From Eimeria necatrix (Eukaryota > Apicomplexa > Conoidasida > Eucoccidiorida > Eimeriidae): 64,000 bases of DNA. How positions within the stretch are numbered: the stretch's first letter is position 1; every line of letters begins with the position of its first letter. The translations under genes were made by a program, and so were the position numbers. The stretch lies in the NCBI RefSeq assembly GCF_000499385.1, contig NW_013655328.1, positions 1 to 64,000 of the forward strand, written 5' to 3'. Shown piece after piece: positions 12,186-23,043 of the stretch. The notes under the pieces are model-generated. The model had not been told where the DNA came from and ran no database searches. It was given only the letters and a program-made list of their open reading frames with translations.

Positions 12186-12190
12186 CGCAG
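12186..12190. repeat. Target-site duplication, left copy (CGCAG)
   Basis: The five bases CGCAG directly precede the first LTR base and are repeated at 14732-14736 directly after the second LTR. A 5-bp duplication is normal for Ty3/gypsy integrases. Confidence 0.9.
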
Positions 12191-12602
12191 TGTAGTGCGC
12201 GGCGCCTACTGCTGCGACTACGCTGCTTCCTGCCCCTCGAGCAGGCCTACAAACTACGCCTAGCATAGCCCCATTTCTCGGACTCTATAGCTTTATTCCA
12301 TCGAAATACAACAGTTCTTAACTGTTTCAAATCTGTCTCTTCGATTCGCCCCACTCTGGGAGCTCGCCTCCTGGGCCCTAGGGGGAGGAGGCCCGCACTG
12401 GCGCCGGCGCTATCGCCAGCCCCAGTCTCCACACAATTTCCGCACATTTTACGTATTCATTAGAACTAATAGACCGTTTTTCTTATTTGAATTCTATTGG
12501 GAGGGTCCTGTCCTCCTCCAGTGTTGCGGCCCCTTGTAGGTCACTAGCTAGCTATCATCTCTAGGACACTGGCCAGCCCCATTGTAGTGCCTATGCACTA
12601 CA
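12191..12602 (-). repeat. 3' LTR, 412 bp
   Basis: In plus-strand text it starts TGTAGTGC and ends GCACTACA, giving 8-bp terminal inverted repeats with the TG...CA ends required by integrase. It aligns without gaps by eye to 14320-14731. Confidence 0.96.
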
Positions 12603-12603
12603 A

Positions 12604-12614
12604 CTTCCCCCCTT
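12604..12614 (-). other. Polypurine tract
   Basis: On the minus strand this reads AAGGGGGGAAG immediately upstream of the 3' LTR. It is the primer site for plus-strand synthesis. Confidence 0.75.
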
Positions 12615-12719
12615 GCCGGACTGGAGAGACCTACCCTAAAACACATTATTTTTGCCTTTTCAATCTCTGTGCTCTTTTAAAGCTGACGTCGTGAGCGCAC
12701 GCGGTGCGCAGCGCTCCCT

Positions 12720-13155
12720 CCCCCCTCCTCATTGAAGGGTGCCCATGCTGTAGGAGCTGGAACGTGGAGGACCCATACGTCTACGCCTCGGAAGGACCAT
12801 TGTTGTTTCGAGTCTGAAGACGTCTTCGTTGGCGGCGGCGCCAAGCGCGAAGCAAAGCCGGGTAGCCGGTAAGGTGATGAGCTGGCTCCCTATGTGGCTT
12901 GATCCTCAGGTGTCCCGTGCCACTTCACGAGGTACTGGGCTGCATCTCCCGAGCCGCGTTGGCCCACAATATAGTCGACTTCGTATTCCACTGTGGGATT
13001 GCCTGCTGCATCGTGGACAGGAGGCCAGGCAGCGTCGGATGCCGAGGGAACCAAAGCGGGAGGGCGGGGGCGGTGGGGAACTAGCTGCTAAACGTGGAAA
13101 ACGTTACGACATTCATAGGTGGGAGGCAGAGCGAGACGGTAAGCGACAGTTCCGT
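12720..13155 (-). pseudogene. pol: pol C-terminal remnant with chromodomain
   Basis: This region is collinear with 6419-6840 of the other element. The minus-strand translation gives a clear chromodomain (VEYEVDYIVG...YLVKWHGTPEDQAT). The next codon, which encodes the conserved Trp in the other copy (TGG), is TAG at 12890-12892. The upstream end of the homology lies near 13150, where it meets gag sequence, marking the internal deletion junction. Confidence 0.85.
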
Positions 13156-13180
13156 CTTCTCAGTGTTAGGACGGGTTGGC

Positions 13181-14222
13181 GCTCTACTGCCCTTGTCCAC
13201 CTGCTCGGGCCGGCCTCGTTCATACGTAGGACAGTCCCGAGCATAGTGTCCCACACCGCCGCACTTCTTGCAAATTTTCCCCGGACGTCTGGTACGTTCG
13301 CTTTTGCTAGGGCAGACACGTGCCGGATGTCCGCCACCCTGACACTCAAAGCAGTTTGCGTTGGTTCCCCCAGAACGATTTTCAATTTCCTGGCGGCCAC
13401 GAGGTCCATTAGCTTGGACGGCCGCCCTAATGGCTCGACTGGTCCTTTATCGGATTTCCAGCACACTCCGCTTGGGCTCGTAGAGGCGTGTTGCGGCGGT
13501 CGCCGCTTGTTCCCACGACTGATATTTCACCTGTACGTTATTGGTTATTAGAAGACGGAGGTCTGTCGGTAGCCCGGTGCAGTACTAGTCCGCGAGTTCG
13601 TCGGGGGCAAAACCCAATCCCCGCTCCGCTACAGCCGCAAACCGATCCGTGTATTCCTTCGGGTCACCATTCCACCGTACTTTAGCCAACTCCGTTAACA
13701 ATTGACTCTGTGACATTGTTCTGTCAAACCGCTCCAAAAGCCTGCGCTGTACTGTCGCCCAGTCGCTTAGGTCGTTAGTTCTCCGTAGATACATCCAATA
13801 TGTTAGAGCGGGCCCACAAGGTGGTCTATAAGTGCATTTCCCCACTCGCGCGGTTCCAATCTCATCTGGGTGTACCGGCGCTCGATGCGCAGCAGAAAGG
13901 CCTGCATAGCGCTGCCGTCTTCTGGTAGTATGGGAGTCGTTGCGCCGGATTCCACGGTCCCCCCCCTTACAGTTCTTATCACACTCATTGCGGACTGGAA
14001 TTGGTCCCATGTGACGAAGGGAATGTCCCCTGGCATGACATTGGGCAAAGGTATCACCTGCGGGGACGCCCCCTTATGCCCATGCGGCCGCTCTGCCACG
14101 GTGGGTTTCGGAATCGCGTGGCGATGATGGGCTGGTGTCCCGCTCGGCATTTTGTTGACTGACATTGTAGGAGTCTCCTGCGGTGTGGGACCGATGACGC
14201 ATCCGTTGCGGAGGTGCATCAC
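13181..14222 (-). pseudogene. gag: Retroelement gag with two CCHC zinc knuckles, broken
   Basis: The start at 14222 (MMHLRNGC) leads into a Pro/His-rich N-terminus and then a Ty3-type capsid region (DWATVQRRLLERFDR, GDPKEYTDRF). Two exact Cx2Cx4Hx4C knuckles follow at 13312-13353 (CFECQGGGHPARVC) and 13231-13272 (CKKCGGVGHYARDC). A frameshift lies near 13805-13815. Downstream the frame is continuous but crosses TAG at 13585-13587 and TAA at 13447-13449. Gag packages the element RNA; the knuckles bind nucleic acid. This copy cannot make a full product by standard decoding. Confidence 0.9.
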
Positions 14223-14299
14223 TTACTGAGCAAAGATCTCTAGGTACGAGGCATTAAAACATAGTATTTCTACTCCCAAGTCCGGAAAGAACAAAGATT

Positions 14300-14319
14300 T
14301 CATCGGAAGAGCCCCCAAA
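14300..14319 (-). other. Possible primer-binding site
   Basis: Immediately inside the 5' LTR, the minus strand reads TTTGGGGGCTCTTCCGATG. A TGG-initiated stretch two bases from the LTR end is the usual position for a tRNA-primed start. I cannot name the tRNA from sequence alone. Confidence 0.4.
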
Positions 14320-14731
14320 TGTAGTGCGCGGCGCCTACTGCTGCGACTACGCTGCTTCCTGCCCCTCGAGCAGGCCTACAAACTACGCCTAGCATAGCCC
14401 CATTTCTCGGACTCTATAGCTTTATTCCATCGAAATACAACAGTTCTTAACTGTTTCAAATCTGTCTCTTCGATTCGCCCCACTCTGGGAGCTCGCCTCC
14501 TAGGCCCTAGAGGGAGGAGGCCCGCACTGGCGCCGGCGCTATCGCCATCCCTAGTCTCCACACAATTTCCGCACATTTTACGTATTCATTAGAGCTAATA
14601 GACCGTTTTTCTTATTTGAATCCTATTGGGAGGGTCCTGTCCTCCTCCAGTGTTGCGGCCCCTTGTAGATCGCTAGCTAGCTATCATCTCTAGGACACTA
14701 GCCAGCCCCATTGTAGTGCCTGTGCACTACA
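14320..14731 (-). repeat. 5' LTR, 412 bp
   Basis: Same length and termini as the copy at 12191-12602. Ten or so point differences were seen, including G/A at the CCTGGGCC block and T/C in the GAATTCTATTG block, almost all transitions. Confidence 0.96.
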
Positions 14732-14736
14732 CGCAG
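14732..14736. repeat. Target-site duplication, right copy (CGCAG)
   Basis: An exact match to 12186-12190 across the inserted element. Confidence 0.9.
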
Positions 14737-14932
14737 AGGCCAGTGGCATGCTTCTATCGGGGAGGAAAGCCGTCGCCTGCGTGCCGCAAATCAAAAGTCA
14801 CATGGCATCCCCCTCATACGAATCAGGCCTTCATCACTTAACGCTTACAACAGTGGCCAGGCATCGCTGTGCAGGTAAACCTGAGATGAGTTCTACCGCT
14901 TTCCATCTGACTCTTGAATCACGCTTGGCCAT

Positions 14933-15120
14933 TTAATCCTCTATCTTAACAAGCAAGCACTTGGCAAACAATGACCCTTGCCTCAAAACTTCTTGGAAAG
15001 CCTTCATCTTAGCTCGACCCAACCGCAGCCACTCTAATGTTAGGTCGCTCGTAGGCCAGCAGTTTTCAAGTGCCAACGTGTCCTGCACAACATCCAGCTG
15101 GTCGCGCAAAAGCCGATCAG
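14933..15120 (-). CDS. Possible terminal exon, unidentified helical protein
   Basis: On the minus strand an AG acceptor (15122-15121) is followed by about 61 codons. They encode a clearly helical segment (RDQLDVVQDTLALENCW, then LTLEWLRLGRAKMKAF) ending at TAA 14933-14935. The hydrophobic/charged periodicity looks like real protein. No family is recognised. The next minus-strand coding candidate downstream (11244-11657) lies on the other side of the retroelement. Confidence 0.35.
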
Positions 15121-15277
15121 CTCACTGGTTGACGCCAAATGACCCATGCTAAAATGCAACCAGAATTTTGAGACACACTACTGAGCCTTTACTTCAGACT
15201 TTCTGAGAGCGCAGCTTCAAACTGCTGAACAGGCAGCGTGAGGAAACACTCCACAGGTAAACAGAATAAAGGGAACT

Positions 15278-15607
15278 TCATAGTGACAGAGGAGCAGAGG
15301 CTATGTCCAACATCTCAGGTGGATCTACCGAAGGCGCTTGAGCCTGGGTGAAACCAATACGGCGATGTGACTGGGGCTGCGAAAGCTCATCTACACCACC
15401 CTCATGAGAAGGCCTAAGTCCAGCGGAGCCTTTCAGTAACATAGATACGCGTGTTTTGGCGGATTCCGTGTCAGCAACTCCGGTGGTTGCTTCTCTTACT
15501 TCAGATTCATCCCGTTTGACCTTCTTTATTGAGCACGCTAGCATGAGCTTCTTTTCTGCCAGAGAGAAACAGTCGGGCCAAGAATGTTTCCTGCTAGATC
15601 GTGGGAC
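15278..15607 (-). CDS. Possible exon, Ser/charged-rich hypothetical
   Basis: A good polypyrimidine-AG acceptor (TTTCGCCACACACCTGCAG) precedes 109 codons rich in Ser, Lys and Glu, ending at a stop at 15278. The sequence is low in hydrophobic structure after residue 40 and shows no known motif. It could be the end of the same minus-strand gene as neighbouring candidates or an untranslated stretch. Confidence 0.3.
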   Translation of the reverse strand, partial: VPRSSRKHSWPDCFSLAEKKLMLACSIKKVKRDESEVREATTGVADTESAKTRVSMLLKGSAGLRPSHEGGVDELSQPQSHRRIGFTQAQAPSVDPPEMLDIASAPLSL

Positions 15608-18175
15608 CTGCAGGTGTGTGGCGAAAGGAGAGCAAACAGCGAGACACATACAGTTTGTCGCCATATTAAAAGACGCCACAGATGAAAATACTATGAAATG
15701 CAATGAAGCAGTAGGTAAACTGGGCGGCGTAGCATTTAGGGTGAAATGTAACGCGCGGAGCAGAGCAAGCGAGCAGTCAGTGGGATTCCCAACCTACAGA
15801 ATGCCTGCTGAATATTCTCAGATAGCAATCTTCATGTGGAATCTTCTTGTGCCGCTTGCAGCGCCTCATGGTCAATGGATTTTCCTTGGAGTGTCTTATG
15901 CCTTTTGTGTGTGGTGGCCTACTAACTGTCTTCTCTTTCTGGCTGCACCTTCAAGAGTCTCTTTCAGCTTGATTTGTGCAAAATGAACGCCTTTAAGCGT
16001 TGTAAGACCTTCCCGTGGTGGTCTCGTGTAGGTCATGCCAGCTCGTCTCCTACGCAGACATTCCTAGAAGCACTGAACAAGACTGTGCAGCCCCCGCACT
16101 CTGAATCTTATAATTCCTTGAGAGTAGCAGAGCCAAACGCTTACTTGCCTTCTCGCTCTGGAGTAATGCCTGCCATGCTTCTTGGTTGGCTCACAACCAC
16201 GCAGCAAGAGCCCCTTTGTATATTGAGCCACGCTATGCGTCTCTGCTTTTATCTGAAACTGCTGCAATATTGGATCAATACAGTCAATTTGGCATCGATG
16301 GGGCACATGTGAAGCACAGATTCGCATTGACATGCGTTGCTGTTAAATCCACTTGGTGCTACAACCTTGGACAGACACACGAAGTAACTGAAAGAAAAGG
16401 CAAAACCTGCGTTTCGACTACTAAATCTCAAGCTCCAGCTTTTACTCAGAACTGGAAGAAGACATGGTGGATAGAAGTTTCATCGCATGCTTCAGCTACG
16501 GTAAGAAGTTCCCCTCTAGATCTCATTTGAGATGCTGAATGAGATCTACACGGGAACTTTGTCGGAACAAGTTGCGGGCACAATGTAAAAGCGCGCGGAA
16601 TTATGGAGCTCCTTTTAGGTGACAAAGAAGATGCACTAGTCATGAGCTGCCGTATTTTGTACTATGGGCTCACTTATTTAGTTGGGACACACGTTCCGAA
16701 AGGAGGACGGTTTCTCATGCACCAATGTTTGACGTTTCTCTCATCAGACAAGCAACATTGATGAAAAACATCAAAAGCGTAACAGCGTAGACTGGAGACG
16801 GTGCTGAGGGCAGCGACGCATTTACGAATTCTAGAGCCTGAATCCATGGAGTTGCGCTTGCGCTCTGCAGTAAGAATGTGACCATTAGATGATGGCGTCG
16901 CATAAAATTACGCTGTAGGCAAACGAGGTGGCATCATTGGGTATGCGTACTTGGAGGTCGTTTAACAGGTATAGCACAACTGCTACCGCAGCACAACGGC
17001 GTGCTGCGTCTAGCAGCTACTCGCGTGACTCAGGATAACAAAGCTAGCCCTGTAGATCCGCCTCCATTTGGGTGAGCTCCAGCTCCAGTAGCCCGCTCCA
17101 GTCAATTGTGCAGAGCTTAAATGCGAGCAAAGCATACGGAGTCTCAGCTCACACGAAGTGAAGAGCCATTCTGGGAACATCGTAGCCTCGGATTACTAGC
17201 TGTTAGCTCATTCTACAATGAAACTCTCTTGCTTGCCGGTTATTCAATTGAAGCTCTTGCGAATGGTTCTCTTATTGCTATTGCTAAAGCTCCTGGCACA
17301 CAGGGGCACGACTCAGACCTAGCATGCTTGGAATACAACCGTAAGCCTGTTTGCTCCAGGTGCATGAATTCTCATCATTCTAGATGCGTCAATCCCCTCT
17401 ACGTCCTCTTTTTCTCTTGGGGTGGCAAGCAAAACAATCTCCACCCCTACGTAACAAAGGTACTTCCCCGCTGCGCAGCACTTCTTCCTGTTAACAACAC
17501 TGCCCTGCCCTGCACATGGAGAAGCAGAGCCAGTCCACAGCATATGACAATTCAAATACTGTGTAAAATTCAAGCCACCATCTGCTGCCCACACGCGACG
17601 CCCCAAAGCTAATGCAGCACAACGGACGCTTCCCGTAGCAATCACAACGCTGCTGGAACAACTAACAACGCGTCTACCATTTCTGCCCCTGAACCTGTAC
17701 CCGGTGGGAACCCTGCAACAACTATACAGTGTCACCACGAAAACTTGGACTCCCGACGAAGCAATACTAAGGAGAGGCACAAAAGAAAAAAACTGGGACA
17801 GACAGCGTCACGGGACAGAAAACAAATGCCAAGATGAACGTCGATTCAACACGGCGAATAGACGAGCTGTAGCCACTTCCACGGCAAACGCAACGGTTAT
17901 GGCGGAGCTCGCTAGATCAGAAACTACAGCAGTGCCTGAAGACCCAGCTGCGGCATGTTCCCCAGCTTATGTTCTCATTCGCGTGCAGCTCAACTGCTGG
18001 GATCCAAGTTGATGCTATTGCAGACGCCACGAAGGTCTGGTTCAGCTACTACTGCAGTGCACGTACAGTAGAAACATTTCCGCCACAGTACATCATCGGC
18101 TTGCATCCCATCACTCTCCCGCAGGAGGAGGGACAGCGCACAAACATCCTGAATACCTGCCTGTTACTCTTTGCA
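15608..18175. other. No gene recognised
   Basis: Several short frames on both strands (for example 17121-17612 plus, 17319-17780 minus) overlap each other and lack motifs, so neither strand can be preferred. Confidence 0.4.
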
Positions 18176-19453
18176 CTAGTAGCCAAATCTGCTGCTCAAG
18201 CTACCGTGGTCAGCGACAGCAGCGCCAACTGCCCTGGAGGGCTGCTGCTGCTGCTCTTCCTGTTGCCTCTGCATTGCAGCAGGAATGGCGACGTGGGTGC
18301 CTCGCTGCTGCGGCAAGGGAGCCGGAACAGTATCCAAGGTTGCCATAATCTTGATGTTCGCTAGTGCTTCAGGATCTGCAACATGCGAAGGCGGTGAGAC
18401 TGCGCCTGCTGCTGGGGCTGATAACAGTGTTGGGGGTGGCCTTCTTCTGTCGACTGGTTTCGCTGCAGTGCCAGTGGTGATATGAGGCTCCTGTGCAGCA
18501 GCAGTGTTACTAGTTGCCCTTGCTAGCGTTGCTCCGAACGCCCGTCTGCGAGCCAAGGAGGTATTCAACCTCGATACTGGATAAAGTGCTGCGGCAGGCC
18601 GCCTTCTCAACTGCAGCGCGCCGTTATCTAGGCGTCTACTTCCTGCTGCGGCAAATCTGGCCCTTGTTGACGCCCTTGCTGCGGCCCGAATGTAGGCATT
18701 ACTACCTGCGCTGCGGCGAGTTGCTGCGTTCTTGAAACCTGCAGCTGACTTCAGCGTCTCTACAACTTGCTGGTGGGGTGTGCGAAACCTCCCCTCCTTC
18801 CTGGCTGTTGTTGCAAGTGCCTTTGCAGCTGCGCCTCGCGGTGGTCCGCGAATAGCTGCTGTAGCGGCAGCAGCAGCACCAAGCCGCCCTCGGCGTGCCG
18901 ATATTCGTGATGCTAAAATTGTGCCGCGACGGCCACTAACACCCGTTTTCCTCCCAAGTAACGCAACTCCTGTACCCACTCGCTGCTGCTGCTGCTGCTG
19001 CTGCTGTTTCGGCTGCTGCCGTTGCTGCTGCTCTTGGCGCGATGCAATCAGCGCATCCAGAGGCAAATTAATCTTGTCGGCGACGCTAAGGTTGCGGCTC
19101 TTCCTTGCCTGCTGCTGTTGCTGCTGCTGCTGCCGTCGCCGGCTAGCGCCAACCTGTGGCTGCTGCGGTCTTGGGCTGTATTTGAGTTGTTGCTGCTGCG
19201 GCCTCTGGCCAATCCTTGCTTGCTGTTGCTTCTGGCTTACTGGTTTCTTTAAAACTCCTGTAGTCCTGCTGAAGCGTTGAGGGGCTGCGCCCTTTTGTGG
19301 TGTGCCGACAGCCGCGGTCTTGGGACCCCTCCTCTGCTGTCTGATAAGATCATCCAGAGAACAGTTTATCTTTGACTGAACGTCCATGTTGGCGGCGTTT
19401 TTCGCTCTCCTGTTGCTACTGCTGCTACTGATACTTCTGCTTCGCTGCTGCAC
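18176..19453 (-). CDS. Q/R-rich protein with two UAP56-binding-like motifs
   Basis: An unspliced frame of 425 codons. Near the N-terminus (residues 27-38, SKINCSLDDLIR) and again after a poly-Q tract (126-138, DKINLPLDALIAS) are two matches to the UAP56-binding motif of mRNA export adaptors ALY/REF, UIF and CHTOP (a hydrophobic, D/N, hydrophobic, S, L, D, D, I, I, K-type helix). The rest is Arg/Gln/Ala-rich with several RxR/RG clusters suited to RNA or NXF1-type contacts. No RRM is present, so it resembles UIF rather than ALY. Met23 (19387) directly precedes the first motif and is an attractive alternative start. Poly-Q runs are coded by CAG/CTG-type repeats at about 18983-19140. The export-adaptor role is inferred from the motifs; an RNA-unrelated low-complexity protein cannot be excluded. 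Confidence 0.7.
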   Translation of the reverse strand: MQQRSRSISSSSSNRRAKNAANMDVQSKINCSLDDLIRQQRRGPKTAAVGTPQKGAAPQRFSRTTGVLKKPVSQKQQQARIGQRPQQQQLKYSPRPQQPQVGASRRRQQQQQQQQARKSRNLSVADKINLPLDALIASRQEQQQRQQPKQQQQQQQQRVGTGVALLGRKTGVSGRRGTILASRISARRGRLGAAAAATAAIRGPPRGAAAKALATTARKEGRFRTPHQQVVETLKSAAGFKNAATRRSAGSNAYIRAAARASTRARFAAAGSRRLDNGALQLRRRPAAALYPVSRLNTSLARRRAFGATLARATSNTAAAQEPHITTGTAAKPVDRRRPPPTLLSAPAAGAVSPPSHVADPEALANIKIMATLDTVPAPLPQQRGTHVAIPAAMQRQQEEQQQQPSRAVGAAVADHGSLSSRFGY

Positions 19454-22400
19454 TGAAGCCTGTACGAGTTCCTCGAGATCTGAGAGGCAACAGCAAACAT
19501 TCAGTGACTACCTGCTTTCTAAATCAGAACAAACAAATCCCTGGAACCCAACCGAAATTCTGGAGACGCTTCAACCGCGGCCGCATCTCCAAATGACGCT
19601 TAGCAGCGAGACACGTTCAGTAAATGTAGCGAGGAAGCCTCTACTGGCGTTGCAATTAACACGCCGTCGAACAGCCGCAGCTACCGCATCCAAAAGAGAG
19701 GCCTCCGCTACGGTCTCGCTGAGTCCCAGGCATACAGAAACTGAGAAACGGGCCAACAAGTGGAGGAATATATCCACGAGGCCGCGGCTAGAGCAGCAGC
19801 GGGGAATAAATGCTGCTGATGCCGTCGCTGCTTTCGCCGTAGAGACCACTGCCAATCCATAGAGCGACAAGGGATAAAAGCCTGGTTAGGCAAACAACTC
19901 ACAGTTCTTAACGAACGGCTGGAGCTCGAATTTGTCCACGAATTCCAGGGGCGCGAAATGCGAAGGGGCACAGGGAGGAGAGGCAAAAGCCACAGGAGGG
20001 TTGTTGGAGATTCAAAAGGGAGAATAAACTGCTGCGGGTCGGCTCAATGTATATTACGCAACACTACATATAGTGCTGCCGGCAGAAAGCAGGAATGTCG
20101 TGCGGTGTCAAAACACCGGAAAAATGAGACGCCAGCGGCCGTCTGCACTTCCGATCGGCCACTTAAATAAACATCTACCCTTTATGCTTACTTTCCGTGG
20201 AGCTAGATAAATAATCAACAAGGAAGAATGCGAATCGCCAACAACCCTTTGCCTGTGGTGCCGCTGCTGGTCACAGGCAGACACCAAAACACCCCGCGGG
20301 CAGGGGCATAGTGGCCATGGGCTGCTGTTTGTTGCTTTGTTGCAAAAGCCTTTCACTCTATTTTAGGCTATACGCAGGGAACATTTTAGATTATTCTGCG
20401 CTATTAGGGAAGGTGAAGCTGAGAAATGGTGCGGAAATTTGTCCTGAGATGCACTGACACAATTCATGGCGTAAGGCCTGAAAAACACGTGCATTTCATT
20501 CATATATGGCCACAGTGAGACGCCCGTGCTTTCGAATATTTCCTGCTTCACATTCTTACACAGAAATTCACACGTGGTCCCCATAATGCACTGGATGAGG
20601 TGCGCCGTTGCGTGGTGCGGGGATCCCTGAAGAGGTTACAGTAGTTCCGGTGGAAATTGCACTTCGACACTAAACTTTTGATACTTTGGGTCTCCTTGTG
20701 TTATAATTCGTGGTTTATGTCATACGTGTCATGTGTCATGCTGTAGTTGGAGGATACCGTTACCTACATCTCAACAGTAAAGGCGCACCAAATGGGAGCT
20801 GAGTTCATTTCGGCGGGTAGGACGACTACAAGGAAGATAAAGTGGAACTGGTTAAAGTGAAGGGACCTCAGCGAGGAGACGCCAAAGAAAAACTGAATCG
20901 TGGATGCAGTGCTTTAAAAAGGCCGAAGGAGATCTGCCACACCCCTGAGTGTCGATACCAGTCAGATGTACTTAGCAGCTCGGTGTGACTTTGTTTCATA
21001 TTTGTCGCAATGCTCATCTGCACTTCCAGATGCGGAAGAGCCGCGAACACCTGAAGGTCCGTCGCCAGTCACGAACACCTCGAATGCTCGCCTCCAACGA
21101 ACAATGGAGTATTCCCCGTGTCCCATTTGTGCGCATTAGGCAATACGACGTCGGCCAATCCCCCTAATGCATTGCTGCAGCTGCAGTGACTCCTGGGCTG
21201 ACCTATTCTAATGTGCTAACTTCGACGTTTCAATGTTGCATCGTTGCCTCCCTCCTCCTCCTCAGAGTTGACGGGGCCTTATGATATCGTAGACTTGTAG
21301 ACATGAACTAAAGCAATGTCCATCGACAATAATTCTCTCTTGGTTTTGTTTGTTCACGCTGAACGAGTAGTGTTCCTCAGATCCATCGTTAGACTATTTC
21401 TGGAGTACTCAGACAAGCGTCTTCCCGTAAAGGCCATATCCTATTATCCTAGAGCGACAAGGCGTCCACGTAGCTCAGAGAGCACTGAGTATTTATTTTG
21501 TTGCTAAGGGCACCGTAGTGTCATTATTTGGGCACTACTTTGAACGAAGTAATCGAAAGCCTGCCCGAAGGTGCGCGGCATGCAACAAGCCCTCCAAACA
21601 CGGTCGTTTGCGAAGCCACAAAGATGCAATAGACAATCTCTTCCAAGGAGAACTAAAAATAAGACCACTCCACAGACTGTTGGATCGCTTTGTCGGAGCG
21701 GGACGTCCTTTGAGACCAAGAGCACGCTACCGGATGTCCCAGTACAGCCTAGAAAGGGCTGACCCAGTGAAAAACACGTTCGCATTGGGCGTTGATATTT
21801 GTAAAGAATAGAGCATAAAAGAAACTCGATTGATTGGTTGAGACAACAAGCGGGGCAAAACACAGTTTACCCTCTAGATGGAACCACCCAATTGCTGAGC
21901 AGCTTCCATGAGATGTTGCTGGGTCGGTGTCCGTCCCTTGGACTACGGGCAAGGAAGGGCTGTGTCGATGGGCGCAGCGCTTCTTTTTTGAATTTCCTTC
22001 CTAGACCTCTTTCATGAATTAAAAAAGAAGAGAGGAACGGGCTTCTGCGACGCCCACCAGAACTAAAGGGCACATACACGACGCAGCTGTTGGCACACTT
22101 GCAAGCCACTTCGAGGATATCTCTGCACTTCCCAGCTCCATAGTCCGCTTCTTCGATATACAGGTAATAAAGTATGCAGGATTTAGTTGTACCCTTGCAT
22201 CATGTTGCAGCGTAGGTACGCTTTCCAGTTTATGAGGTGGGGCGGGAAGGAATGACATGCATGAGGTTTTACCTCTTTCTGCCCAGAACGTTGAGAGCTG
22301 CTCCTGGCGTATTGCTCCAGTACACATATTCACAGTGCTCATATTGTCCTGGTGGAGAGATGCTGGGATGCGGCTGTGTGTGACGTGACTGATAACTGCC

Positions 22401-23043
22401 TGCGAAGACGTGGGGAGGCGCTGCATGCATGACAAGTTTATGCATGCAGTTGCTGAAAGGAAACAACGTACATACTCACGTTGTTCGCTGAGAATAGGTG
22501 TGCTGTAGTTCATGATGTGGCTCTGCCCAACCCTACCCGCCACGTACACCAGAGGTGCAAGTGCGAGTGCTGAAAGCAAGCATGCAGTTTCAACTGCGCG
22601 CTCTGCGAGCAGTTACGGAGTGGATGGAGGTCTCTATGCTCCATGGCTATGGTCTATTTCCCCGATATGGAGCCGCGTGGGTGTCTAGGAACAGCGTCTT
22701 TTCCTTTTATGAAGACAAACGGCGGTCGCTGTTATTAATGGAGGAGGGCTGATGCTTTGATTACTTGTGTCCCAGGTTATAAACAGACTCCTTTTGTGGA
22801 GACGAGGTCGAGGATATCTTCTATCAAGACCTGTACTTAACTTTGTGTTGCCTCATCTGGACTTGGGCCTTCTTTTCTTACAACCCCTTAATTGTTTTTT
22901 TTTCAGTACTTTTGTTTTGCACGGCACACTGCCGCGAGCTTATCGTTGATGCGAACGATGCTCTATGGCCTCCTTGTGAAGAGAGTTCCAGCAGCTCGAC
23001 GAAGGCAGACAGGCGGACTCTGCGTGCGGATGGACGAAGCGGC
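19454..23043. other. No convincing gene
   Basis: Short overlapping frames only. The 3' part (after about 22840) contains a possible AG acceptor at 22903-22904 and may include 5' untranslated or leader exon sequence of the downstream helicase gene. Confidence 0.45.

Larger units (their letters stand above)
12191..14731 (-). mobile_element. Internally deleted chromovirus, LTR-gag-pol tail-LTR
   Basis: The 2541-bp element is bounded by two 412-bp LTRs (about 10 differences by eye, nearly all transitions) and a CGCAG target-site duplication. Read on the minus strand it carries leader, gag with two zinc knuckles, then an abrupt junction (about 13150-13190) to the extreme C-terminal part of pol, including a chromodomain, then a polypurine tract and the 3' LTR. 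Protease, reverse transcriptase, RNase H and nearly all of integrase are missing. It is therefore a non-autonomous deletion derivative of the same family as the pol copy at 6419-10640. Low LTR divergence means insertion was fairly recent relative to the other copies. Confidence 0.95.

Noticed and set aside
6419..14222. Reassignment of UAG/UAA to a sense codon in this genome
   Set aside because: Host genes such as DOZI (TAG), EngA (TAA) and the DEAD-box helicase (TAG) end normally at these codons, and other copies carry ordinary sense codons at two of the sites (TGG, TCT).
18732..19280. Cys/Leu-rich plus-strand frame
   Set aside because: It is the antisense shadow of CAG repeats in the minus-strand Q-rich protein.
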